DNA from: Streptomyces sp. SID12488
GTDB taxonomy: Bacteria; Actinomycetota; Actinomycetes; Streptomycetales; Streptomycetaceae
DNA length: 64,000 nucleotides
Assembly: GCF_010548275.1 (NCBI RefSeq)
Contig: NZ_JAAGLT010000024.1
Location: 62,001-126,000 of the forward strand
Direction: 5' to 3'
Part shown: positions 54,615 through 62,683 of the stretch, one piece after another
Layout of the letters: the number at the start of each line of letters is the position of its first letter
Position numbering within the stretch: position 1 is the stretch's first letter
The notes under the pieces: generated by a model
Databases searched by the model: none
Told to the model about the DNA's origin: nothing
The model's input: the letters and a program-made list of their open reading frames with translations, nothing else
Translations under genes and position numbers: made by a program

Positions 54615-55253
54615 GTGGGGGAAACGCTGAAGGACATTCTCGACTCCGTGGCCCTGGGCGTCTTCCCGCCTCCCGACGGCCGTACCACGATCGTGGCCCA
54701 GTCCTCCCACCGCGATGCCGGGGTGCTCGCCTTCACCGCGCACGCGGTCGTCTTCACGGACGAGGACCCGGAGTGGGTACGCCGGACCCTGGCCGGAGTG
54801 GACAGCGACGCGCTCTCCGCACCGATGAACCCGCGCTTCCTGGCCGCCCTCATGGACCGTACGGGCCGCTCGAACGAGACGATCGACCTCCTGGCGGTCG
54901 CCTCCCCCCTCCAAGGGGACCCGCCGCTGACGCTGACGGAGATCGACGACCCCGGGCATCACCGGATCGCCCGGGCCCACAAGCACCGCGACGACGTGCG
55001 GGTGTGGGCGGCCGACGGCGGGGTGCTCATCCTCGGGCGCGGGGTCGCGGGCCGGCTGGAGGCCGCGGTGGAGGTGGCGGAGACGGTACGGCACCGGGGG
55101 ATGGGCCGGGCGCTGGCGTCTGCCGCGCGGCAGCTGAGCGGTGGGGAGCCGGTGTGGGCGCAGATGGCTCCCGGGAACGCCCGCAGTGTGCGGGCGTTCC
55201 AGGCGGCCGGGTTCGTGCCGGTGGGCGGGGAGGCTCTGCTCCTCGCCCCGTAG
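54615..55253 (+). CDS. GNAT-family N-acetyltransferase
   Basis: 212 residues from GTG 54615, chosen for the GGGAGGGG before it. The C-terminal half shows the acetyl-CoA site (VRHRGMGRALASAARQL) and the ending NARSVRAFQAAGFVPVGGEALLL typical of GNAT enzymes. The N-terminal 100 residues are less typical (VFTDEDPEWVRRTLAGVD). The substrate is unknown. It is divergent from the MerR-family gene. Confidence 0.85.
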   Translation: MGETLKDILDSVALGVFPPPDGRTTIVAQSSHRDAGVLAFTAHAVVFTDEDPEWVRRTLAGVDSDALSAPMNPRFLAALMDRTGRSNETIDLLAVASPLQGDPPLTLTEIDDPGHHRIARAHKHRDDVRVWAADGGVLILGRGVAGRLEAAVEVAETVRHRGMGRALASAARQLSGGEPVWAQMAPGNARSVRAFQAAGFVPVGGEALLLAP

Positions 55254-55268
55254 GCACCCTGGGTGGGC

Positions 55269-55877
55269 TCAGTGCCAGGCCTCGAAGTGCGGGTTGCTCT
55301 GGCAGCCGCTCATGATCTCGACCTTGGTGGTCTTGTTCACCGGACAGACGCCGATGATGTACTTCCGGTCGACACCGCCGGGGAAGGCGACCTCGACCTG
55401 GTCGGCCCATTTGTGGGTGTCACCGATGGTCTTGTTCACGTCCACGCCGCCCGGGGCGTCGATGTAGTAGTTGTATCCCGACTTCCACCACGTCTTGTAC
55501 AGGTCGTGGTCGTACGTCGTGGAGACGTACGGGGAGGGCTGGTTGACCAGGACGTACTTCTCGATGTCGTACTGGCCGTTGATGACGTCCCGGGGCTTCA
55601 GGCCCTCAGCGAAGACGATCTCCGGGCCGCGGCCGTCGCTGCGGTAGAGGGTTTCGCAGGTCTTGCGCCAGACCGGGTCGGGCGTGATGCGGTCGACGTC
55701 GACGCGGCGGTCGACGGCCGCCTTGATCGGATCGTCGAACTGGGGGCAGGCCGGGGCGGCGGCCCTGGCGCCGGACTTCGGAGCGGCTGCGGGGAGGGTG
55801 GCGGCCGAGGTCGCGAAGACCGCGGCCAGGGAGAGGGCGACGGCAGCGGTCCGCCGCCGCAGGGGAGTTGTGATCAT
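55269..55877 (-). CDS. Secreted scabin/pierisin-like ADP-ribosyltransferase
   Basis: 202 residues from ATG 55877, with an export signal (LRRRTAAVALSLAAVFATSAATLPAAA). The catalytic domain follows: LYRSDGRGPEIVFAEGL (NAD-binding Arg), YVSTTYDHDLYKTWW (STT motif), YNYYIDAPGGVDVNKTIG and WADQVEVAFPGGV, where Q-x-E supplies the transferase Glu, then YIIGVCPV. These are the hallmarks of scabin and ScARP from Streptomyces and of pierisin, which ADP-ribosylate guanine bases or guanosine in DNA. Four cysteines could form disulfides. No immunity gene such as a glycohydrolase is adjacent. Confidence 0.88.
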   Translation of the reverse strand: MITTPLRRRTAAVALSLAAVFATSAATLPAAAPKSGARAAAPACPQFDDPIKAAVDRRVDVDRITPDPVWRKTCETLYRSDGRGPEIVFAEGLKPRDVINGQYDIEKYVLVNQPSPYVSTTYDHDLYKTWWKSGYNYYIDAPGGVDVNKTIGDTHKWADQVEVAFPGGVDRKYIIGVCPVNKTTKVEIMSGCQSNPHFEAWH

Positions 55878-55975
55878 GGATGCACCATGTCGGGTCTGCG
55901 GCGGCGGGGCGCGGATCATCACTCGATCGGCGGCGTGTCACATGACGTACCGCCGGTGGTCCAACTGACACCGGA

Positions 55976-57166
55976 TCAGCGGAAGATGCCCGTGTGGCCG
56001 AGTGAATAGCGGCCGGGCTGCGGGTAGACGGCGAGACCGTGCGGGCCGCGGCCGACCGCGACGCGGGCGAGCTGCTTCCCGGTGCGGGTGTCGATGGCGT
56101 ACACCTCGTCGTCGTAACGCCCGGACAACCAGAGGACCTTGCCGTCGGCGGAGACGCCGCCCATGTCGGGGCTGCCGCCGTCGGGCAGCTGCCACTTCTT
56201 CGTGACCTCGCCCTTCTCGAAGTCGAAGACGGAGACGGTGCCCTCGCCCCGGTTGGAGACGTACATCTCGCGGGAGTCGCGGCTGACGTACAGCCCGTGG
56301 GTGCCCTTGCCGGTGGGCAGGAGGGTGGGCCGGGTGAACTTGTCGCCGTCCAGGACCCACATGCCGTCGGCCATCATGTCGGCGATGTAGAACCGCTTCC
56401 CGTCCGGCGAGATCTTGACGTCCTGGGGCATCGCGCCCTCGTAGGGAAGCTTCTGCTGCCCGACGACCTCCATCTTCTCCGTGTCGACCTTGAGCAGTTC
56501 GCCGCTGAACTCGCAGGACACGATGAAGTACCGGCCGTCGAGGGAGAAGTCGGCGTGGTTGACGCCATAGCAGGTGACGGGCACGGTCTTGGCGATCTTC
56601 ATGGTGTGCGGGTCGCGGAAGACGAGCTCGCGGTCGAGGGAGGCCATGACGACGGCGTATCTGCCGTTGGGCGTGAAGTAGAGGTTGTAGGGGTCGTGGA
56701 CGTCGACCGGTTCGCCCGCCTTCCCGGTCCTCGGGTCGATGGGCGTGAGGGTGTGGCCGCGGTTGTTGTTGACCCAGAGGGTCTTCAGGTCCCAGGAGGG
56801 CACGACGTGTTGGGGCTGGCGCCCGACGTGGATGGTCTCGACGATCTCGTACGTCTTCGGATCGATGACGGAGACGGTGTCGGACTCGGTGTTGGGCACG
56901 TAGACGCGGGACGGGAAGTCCCGGACGACCGGCGACAGTCTGCCCGGACGGTCGGCGGCGTACACATCACGTGGGTTGAGGACGGGCGGCATCCCGGGCA
57001 GTCCCCGGACGACGGGCTCGGCGGGGACGGCAGGCCTGGCGGGCCTGACCGTGGCGAGGGCCCGGTTCGGCTGGTCGCGGGCCGGGGTGCCGCAGCCGGC
57101 GAGTCCGCCGAGGACGGTGAGAGCGGCCCCCGTGACGAGGGCGCGGGCGATGACGGTGGGGGGCAT
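55976..57166 (-). CDS. YncE-like seven-bladed beta-propeller lipoprotein
   Basis: 396 residues from ATG 57166, which shares one base with the stop of the deacetylase gene (TGATG). The lipobox is LAGC. Repeated YVTN-type blades follow: RVYVPNTESDTVSVIDPKT, KTLWVNNNRGHTLTPIDPRTG in two parts, FSLDGRYFIVSCEFSG, SRDSREMYVSNRGEGTVSVFD and KVLWLSGRYDDEVYAID. Such surface propellers bind proteins or ligands. Coupling to a polysaccharide deacetylase suggests work on the cell envelope. Confidence 0.88.
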   Translation of the reverse strand: MPPTVIARALVTGAALTVLGGLAGCGTPARDQPNRALATVRPARPAVPAEPVVRGLPGMPPVLNPRDVYAADRPGRLSPVVRDFPSRVYVPNTESDTVSVIDPKTYEIVETIHVGRQPQHVVPSWDLKTLWVNNNRGHTLTPIDPRTGKAGEPVDVHDPYNLYFTPNGRYAVVMASLDRELVFRDPHTMKIAKTVPVTCYGVNHADFSLDGRYFIVSCEFSGELLKVDTEKMEVVGQQKLPYEGAMPQDVKISPDGKRFYIADMMADGMWVLDGDKFTRPTLLPTGKGTHGLYVSRDSREMYVSNRGEGTVSVFDFEKGEVTKKWQLPDGGSPDMGGVSADGKVLWLSGRYDDEVYAIDTRTGKQLARVAVGRGPHGLAVYPQPGRYSLGHTGIFR

Positions 57167-57957
57167 CAGGTCAGCAACTCCGTGGTGGTCACCGCGCGCA
57201 GGCCGCGGCGGTCGAGTTCGTGCAGGAGGCCGGGGAACGCGGCAACCGTGTCCGCGTAGCCGAAGTGCAGGCTCACGATCGAGCCGGCGCGGATGCCGGT
57301 CATGACATTGCGTACGACGGCGGGGGCGCCCGGCGAGGTGAAGTCGAGGGAGTCGACGTCGTAGGACAGGACGTGCGGGTAGCCGGCGCGCTGGGCGAGC
57401 CGTTCGACGAGCGGGGAGGCGAGGGCGGCCCGGGAGGGCCTGAACCAGGTGCCGATGGACCCGGTGAGCCCCTTCAGCCGCTCGGCGCACCCCCTGATCT
57501 CGGCGTCGGCGTCCGCCTCCGGCATGGCGTTGATGTCGAGGTGCCGGAGGGTGTGGTTACCGAGTTCGTGACCGCCGTCGAGGACGCGGCGAGCGAGGCC
57601 GGGATGGGCGTCGAGCCAGGTCCCGACGGTGAACACGGTGATATGGGAGCCGTGTTTCTCGGCGGCGGCGAGCAGTGCGTGCGCGGTGGCGGGGTCGCCG
57701 TCGCCGTGGAAGGTGAGGGCGACCTGGGGGTGGTCGCGGGGGCCGTGGGCGATCTGGGCGGGGTAGTGGAGAAGAGTGGCGGGAGTGGGGGCGGGGGTAT
57801 GGGAGGCCGGTGCGGAGGAGAAAGCGGCGACGGGGTGAGCGGCGGTACCGCCGGTCGCGGTATCGGTCGCGCACCCGGTGGTCAGCACCCCCGAGGCAAC
57901 GATTCCGGCACCCGCGCGCAGCACCGCCCGACGGTCGGTCGTGGTCACCCGCACCAT
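57166..57957 (-). CDS. Polysaccharide deacetylase-like lipoprotein with altered motif 1
   Basis: 263 residues from ATG 57957. Twin-arginine-like start (TTDRRAVLRAG) and lipobox-like LTTGC. The NodB homology domain shows VALTFHGDGDPATAH where active enzymes have TFDDGP, HELGNHTLRHLD for the zinc histidines, WFRPSRA, and LSYDVDSLDF. Motif 1 keeps an Asp in HGDGD but lacks the canonical DD, so catalysis may be altered or lost. It is coupled to the beta-propeller gene. Confidence 0.82.
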   Translation of the reverse strand: MVRVTTTDRRAVLRAGAGIVASGVLTTGCATDTATGGTAAHPVAAFSSAPASHTPAPTPATLLHYPAQIAHGPRDHPQVALTFHGDGDPATAHALLAAAEKHGSHITVFTVGTWLDAHPGLARRVLDGGHELGNHTLRHLDINAMPEADADAEIRGCAERLKGLTGSIGTWFRPSRAALASPLVERLAQRAGYPHVLSYDVDSLDFTSPGAPAVVRNVMTGIRAGSIVSLHFGYADTVAAFPGLLHELDRRGLRAVTTTELLT

Positions 57958-58063
57958 TTAAGGGGGGTTGGTCCGGAAAACGGGCGATTAGCCCGATCGG
58001 CGGCCCGCCCACCCGGTCACCGCCCATACGGTCAGGCGGCCCCATATGCGGTCGCGCGCCGCC

Positions 58064-58567
58064 CTAGCGGTCGGCGACCCGCATCTCGAACCACGTGGTC
58101 TTCCCGCGCGGCAGCAGGTCGACACCCCACCGGTCGGAGAGCTTGTCGACCAGCATCAGCCCCCGCCCGCTGATGTCCATCTCCTGGACCGGCATCAGAC
58201 ACGGCAGCCCTCGCGAGGGGTCCCGGACCTCCACCCGGATCCAGCCGCGGCGTCGGCGCATCCGCAGGCCGAACACTCTCGCGCCTGTGTGCCGCACCGC
58301 GTTGCCGACCAGTTCGGAGACGAGCAGTACCGCGTCTTCCGTCATCTTGGGGGTCAGCCCCCACTGCCGGAGCACGACGACCTGGGTGAGGCGGCGCGCG
58401 GTCGCGGCGGACTCGGGGCGGGACGGCAGCGGAACCTCGGCCTCCGTCGGGTTTCCGAACAACTCGAGCGCCTTGAGCGCCCGTTCGTCCTCCACCGCAG
58501 GCGACCACCGCGCCGCCGTCGCACGGCCGTGTCCCCGCGGCTGTTCCATGCCTTCCAGCCCCGCCAT
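58064..58567 (-). CDS. Serine-kinase-type ATPase (anti-sigma regulatory, HATPase_c)
   Basis: 167 residues from ATG 58567, after GGGGG; the frame is open upstream but without a ribosome site. The HATPase_c fold shows SRPESAATARRLTQVVV, EDAVLLVSELVGNAVRHTG (N-box) and SGRGLMLVDKLSDRWGVD (G-box), ending GKTTWFEMRV. Streptomyces has many such small kinases that bind or phosphorylate anti-sigma-factor antagonists. No sigma factor is adjacent. The 326-bp gap upstream (58568-58893) contains no supported gene. Confidence 0.88.
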   Translation of the reverse strand: MAGLEGMEQPRGHGRATAARWSPAVEDERALKALELFGNPTEAEVPLPSRPESAATARRLTQVVVLRQWGLTPKMTEDAVLLVSELVGNAVRHTGARVFGLRMRRRRGWIRVEVRDPSRGLPCLMPVQEMDISGRGLMLVDKLSDRWGVDLLPRGKTTWFEMRVADR

Positions 58568-58893
58568 GCCCCCATCATGGCGGCCCGAGCCGTCCCCGGG
58601 GGCCGTTCCGAAGGAATACGCCCCCCGGAACACATCATTCCGAATAGGCCGTTCGGCATATGCCGAAGGCATCCCATGGACCTCTGGAGGTCCTCCGACC
58701 TGCGACGGAAGCTCACTTTCGGGCAAGCGACAGGCCCCCTCGACAAGGCAAACTCAAGGCTGCGTCAAGGCTCCCATAAACCGCCCGATCGAGGGACCCG
58801 GATAAGACACCGCGTCAACTGCAAGTACTTTGTTCGACCAAAACCAGTGGAACGCCGTGGAACTCGGTCGAACTCGGTGCAACCCAGCGGGAG

Positions 58894-59661
58894 TCAGAGG
58901 AACTTCGCCTTGCCCGGACCTTCCTCCACGAAGCTCCGCATCCCGATCTCCCGGTCCTCCGTCGCGAACAGGCCCGCGAACCAGTTGCGCTCGATCGCGA
59001 GCCCTGTCTCCAGGTCCGCCTCCAGACCCGCGTCGATCGACTCCTTCGCCGCGCGCAGCGCGATCGCCGGTCCCTGAGCGAGCTTCGCCGCCCACGCGTG
59101 TGCCTCGGTGTACACGTCGGCGGCCGGTACCACGCGGTCCACCAGACCGAGCGACAGGGCTTCGTCGGCCTTGACCATCCGTCCGGTGAAGATCAGGTCC
59201 TTGGCTTTGGACGGGCCGATCAGCCGGGCCAGTCGCTGCGTACCGCCCGCGCCGGGAATCACCCCGAGCAGGATCTCCGGCTGGCCGAGTTTCGCATTGT
59301 CGCCGGCGATGCGGTAGTCCGCGCAGAGTGCCAACTCGCAGCCTCCGCCGAGCGCGTAGCCGGTCACCGCGGCGACGACGGGCTTGGGGATACGGGCGAC
59401 GGCACTGAAGGAATCCTGCAGGTCCCTGGACCGGGCGACCATCGCCGCGTGGTCCATGGCCTGCATCTCCTTGATGTCCGCGCCGGCCGCGAACACCTTC
59501 TCCCCGCCGTACACGACGACCGCCCGTACGTCGTCTCGACGGGTGGCCTCCTCCGCGAGCTCCTTGAGGCGGTCCTGGGTGGCGACGTCCAGCGCGTTCA
59601 TGGGCGGCCGGTCCAGGCGGATCGTGCCGACGCCATCGGCGACTTCGAGATGCACAGTCAT
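58894..59661 (-). CDS. Enoyl-CoA hydratase/isomerase family protein
   Basis: 255 residues from ATG 59661. Crotonase fold: FAAGADIKEM (oxyanion hole), GYALGGGCELALCADYRIA, the catalytic Glu in KLGQPEILLGVIPGAGGTQRL and the conserved ending KAKFL. It hydrates trans-2-enoyl-CoA in fatty-acid or related acyl-CoA degradation. It stands alone between a terminator and an ATPase gene. Confidence 0.92.
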   Translation of the reverse strand: MTVHLEVADGVGTIRLDRPPMNALDVATQDRLKELAEEATRRDDVRAVVVYGGEKVFAAGADIKEMQAMDHAAMVARSRDLQDSFSAVARIPKPVVAAVTGYALGGGCELALCADYRIAGDNAKLGQPEILLGVIPGAGGTQRLARLIGPSKAKDLIFTGRMVKADEALSLGLVDRVVPAADVYTEAHAWAAKLAQGPAIALRAAKESIDAGLEADLETGLAIERNWFAGLFATEDREIGMRSFVEEGPGKAKFL

Positions 59662-59690
59662 GTACGCAGGTTAACGGGGGCTAACGACAA

Positions 59691-59722
59691 CGGGCCCGGT
59701 GCTGTCAGTCACACCGGGCCCG
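59691..59722. terminator. 11-bp hairpin after the L,D-transpeptidase gene
   Basis: CGGGCCCGGTG (59691-59701) and CACCGGGCCCG (59712-59722) form a perfect stem with 10-nt loop, 30 bp beyond the stop of the L,D-transpeptidase gene at 59752 and upstream of the hydratase start. Confidence 0.8.
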
Positions 59723-59751
59723 CAGAACGTCGCAGCGAAGAAAAGGAGGGG

Positions 59752-61038
59752 CTACGCCTTCCACTTCTCCCAGGACATGTTCCAGCCGTTGAGCCCGTTG
59801 TCCGGGTCGACGATCCGGTCGTTGGAGTTCTTCACGACCACCACGTCGCCGATCATCGACCGGTCGAAGAACCAGGCCGCGGCCACACCGCTGTCGTAGC
59901 CGCCGCGCACGTCCCGCAGGCCGATGCAGCCGTGGCTGGCGTTGTAGTTGCCGAAGGCGTCGCCGCCCCAGTAGTTGCCGTGGATGAAGGTGCCGGAGTC
60001 GGTGAGGCGCGAGGCGTGCGGGACGTCCTTGATGTCGTACTCGCCGCCGTAGCCGACCGTCTCGCCGTTCATCCGGGTCACTTCGAGGCGCTCGGTGATG
60101 ACCATCTGGCCGTTCCAGGTGTCATAGCCGGGCTTGCCGGTGGTGACGGAGATGGTCTTGATGACCTTGCCGTCCCGTCGTACGACCATCTTCTTGGTCT
60201 TGACGTCGACCGTGGAGACCTGGCTGCGGCCGACGGTGAACGAGACCTGCTTGGCCTGCTTGCCGTAGACGCCGGGCCGTCCCTCGACGCCGTCGAGAGC
60301 GAGGGAGACGGTGACCTTCGTACCCGGCGCCCAGTACTTCTCCGGGCGGAAGTCGAGGCGGTCGTTGCCGAACCAGTGGCCCTCGACGTCGACGGCCGGC
60401 TCGGTCTTGACCGTGATGGCCTTCTCGACGTCCTCGGGGTGCGTGATGCCCCGGGTGAAGCGAACCGAGAACGGCATGCCCACGCCGACCTTCGTACCGT
60501 CCTCGGGCGTGAACGTACCGACGAACGTGTTCTTCGGGGTGAGGGTGGTGAAGGAGGACTCCTCCGCCGCCGCGCGCCCTTCGGTGTCCTTCGCCACCAC
60601 GTGCACCTTGTACGTGGTCGACGCGGCGAGATGCGTGGCGGGCGCCCACTTGGTGTTGTCGGCGGTCAGCGCGCCCGCGACCGCGTTGCCCTTGGAGTCC
60701 TCGACCTTGACCTCGGTCAGCTTGCCCTTGGCGGCGCTGACGTTGAGTGCGCCGCTGGTGTCCACGGACTTCGCGCCGTCCTTGGGCGCGATGGTGACGA
60801 CCGCCTGCGACTGCTGGGTCTGTGCGGTGGTGGAGTCGTTGCCCTTCGGCTTGGCGTCGTCGGACCCGGAGCCCGAGCCGCCGCTCCCGCCCCCGCCGCA
60901 CGCGGTCACGGCGACGAGCACAACACCGGCGAGCAGTGCCAGCGGCCCTCTGCTGCCCCGTACGCCTCGTGTCCCGCTTACCCGTACCCCGCCCTGCTGT
61001 GCCGCAGCCGAAGCCCCCGATATCGGTCGCGTGTTCAA
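59752..61038 (-). CDS. L,D-transpeptidase (YkuD) lipoprotein
   Basis: 428 residues from ATG 61038. Lipobox VTAC followed by a glycine/serine linker, then two Ig-like domains (VVTIAPKDGAKSVDTSGAL, TFVGTFTPEDGTKVGVGM) as in mycobacterial Ldt enzymes, and the YkuD catalytic domain with HGNYWGGDAFGNYNASHGC, where His, Ser-His-Gly-Cys are catalytic, followed by IGLRD. It makes 3-3 cross-links in peptidoglycan outside the membrane. It is a tandem paralogue of the next gene. Confidence 0.93.
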   Translation of the reverse strand: MNTRPISGASAAAQQGGVRVSGTRGVRGSRGPLALLAGVVLVAVTACGGGGSGGSGSGSDDAKPKGNDSTTAQTQQSQAVVTIAPKDGAKSVDTSGALNVSAAKGKLTEVKVEDSKGNAVAGALTADNTKWAPATHLAASTTYKVHVVAKDTEGRAAAEESSFTTLTPKNTFVGTFTPEDGTKVGVGMPFSVRFTRGITHPEDVEKAITVKTEPAVDVEGHWFGNDRLDFRPEKYWAPGTKVTVSLALDGVEGRPGVYGKQAKQVSFTVGRSQVSTVDVKTKKMVVRRDGKVIKTISVTTGKPGYDTWNGQMVITERLEVTRMNGETVGYGGEYDIKDVPHASRLTDSGTFIHGNYWGGDAFGNYNASHGCIGLRDVRGGYDSGVAAAWFFDRSMIGDVVVVKNSNDRIVDPDNGLNGWNMSWEKWKA

Positions 61039-61249
61039 GCTTTCTCCCCTCCCCGTGGCCTGACTCAGGCCCGCTTTCCCGGTGCGTCCCGCGCACCCGG
61101 GCGCATATTAAGCACAAGGTCACGCCCTCCGGCGGCCCCTGAAGGTCACCATTCCGTCCCAACATCATCAGATTGTCGGACCCGACTGTTTACGTCACTC
61201 CGGTGATCGTTGCAGCACTTCGGTGATCGCTACATCGTTCGGTTTCCCG

Positions 61250-62479
61250 CTACTGCTTCACGGCACTGCCCGCCGTCCATTCCTTCCAGCCCATGTTCCA
61301 CCCGCCGAGCCCGTTGTCGGGAGCGACCTTCTTGTCCTTGCTGTGGACGACCTCGATGACGTCCCCGACCAGGCTCCGGTCGAAGAACCAGCCCGCCGGA
61401 CTGTCCGAACTGCCGCCCTTCACGTCCTTCAGTCCGACGCAGCCATGGCTGACGTTGGTGTTGCCGAAGGCGTCCGGCGCCCAGTAGTTGCCGTGCAGGA
61501 AGGTGCCGGAGGTGGTCAGCCGCATCGCGTGCGGCACATCCGGGATGTCGTACTCGCCGCCGAAACCGACCGTACGGCTGTTCATCCGGGTCACTTCGAG
61601 CATCTCCGTGACCACCATTTTCCCGTTGTACGTCGTGTTCTTCGGCGACCCCGCCGTGATCGGCACCGTGGCGAGCAGGTCGCCGTCGCGCCGCACCTCC
61701 ATGGTGTGCGCGGCGGCGTCGACCAGCGAGACCTGACTGCGGCCGACGGTGAAAGTGAACGTCCTGCGCTGGATCCCGTACACCCCCGGCGCCCCCTCGA
61801 CGTCCCGCAGCGCCAGGTCGACGGTGACCCTGGTTCCCGGCGCCCAGTACTCCTCGGGCCGGAAGTCGAGGCGCTCGGCGCCGAACCAGTGCGGCCGGAT
61901 GCCGACGGCCGGCTCCGCGGTGACGTGGATGGCACGTTCGACGGCCGCCCGGTTCCTGATCTCGCGGTTGAACTCCAGCGACACGATCATTCCGGTGCCG
62001 ACCGTGGCGCGGTTCTCCGGGGTGGCGTATCCGATGAACCGCTCATCGGGCACGTAGGTGGTGAAGGTCGTGTGCCGGGCCGAACGGCGTCCGTGGGCGT
62101 CGAGCGCCACGACGTCGACCGTGTACCTGGCGGCCAGCGCGAGCCGCGCGTCGTCGGGCCGCCAGGACAGCCCGTCCTCGGAGATCCGCCCGGACACCTC
62201 CGAATCCTGCGCGTCCTGGGCCCTGACGACCTTCACCGACTCCAGGCGCCCGCTGGGCACCCGTACGAGAAGGGGGTTGTCCGGGCGTACGGAGCGGCTG
62301 CCGTCGTCGGGCGAGACGCGGATCACGTCCTGCGGCGCCCGGGGTTTCCCGAACACCGAGTCCGCCCCGCCCACCCCCTCCGAAGTGCAGCCGGCGGCTC
62401 CGGCCAGCAGTCCTGCCCATGTCAGTACGGCGACCAACCCGGCCCTCGCGCGCCGAGCGCGCCCTTGTGCATGCCTCAC
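61250..62479 (-). CDS. L,D-transpeptidase (YkuD) lipoprotein, second copy
   Basis: About 409 residues if started at GTG 62479; the frame is open further upstream (to 62614) but codes arginine-rich, unlikely sequence. Signal with lipobox AGAAGC, Ig-like domains (DVIRVSPDDGSRSVRPDN, ERFIGYATPENRATVGTG) and catalytic HGNYWAPDAFGNTNVSHGC then VGLKD. About half identical by eye to the copy at 59752, indicating tandem duplication with divergence. It lies divergent from glgX. Confidence 0.88.
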   Translation of the reverse strand: MRHAQGRARRARAGLVAVLTWAGLLAGAAGCTSEGVGGADSVFGKPRAPQDVIRVSPDDGSRSVRPDNPLLVRVPSGRLESVKVVRAQDAQDSEVSGRISEDGLSWRPDDARLALAARYTVDVVALDAHGRRSARHTTFTTYVPDERFIGYATPENRATVGTGMIVSLEFNREIRNRAAVERAIHVTAEPAVGIRPHWFGAERLDFRPEEYWAPGTRVTVDLALRDVEGAPGVYGIQRRTFTFTVGRSQVSLVDAAAHTMEVRRDGDLLATVPITAGSPKNTTYNGKMVVTEMLEVTRMNSRTVGFGGEYDIPDVPHAMRLTTSGTFLHGNYWAPDAFGNTNVSHGCVGLKDVKGGSSDSPAGWFFDRSLVGDVIEVVHSKDKKVAPDNGLGGWNMGWKEWTAGSAVKQ

Positions 62480-62683
62480 GCAGGACCCAACGACTCGGCC
62501 CGCCCCGGGGAAACGTGAGTGCGAGCCGCGCTCTGGGCAGAACAGGGGGGAGAAACGACGCGAAGACCGACGCGAAGAACAACGCAACAGGGCGCCGCGG
62601 CCGGGACACCGCACACTTGTTCGAGCTTTGCTCGCTTCGTTTCACTCGTTCTACTCTTTCCACGAGTCGCGGGAGGCGGAGAG

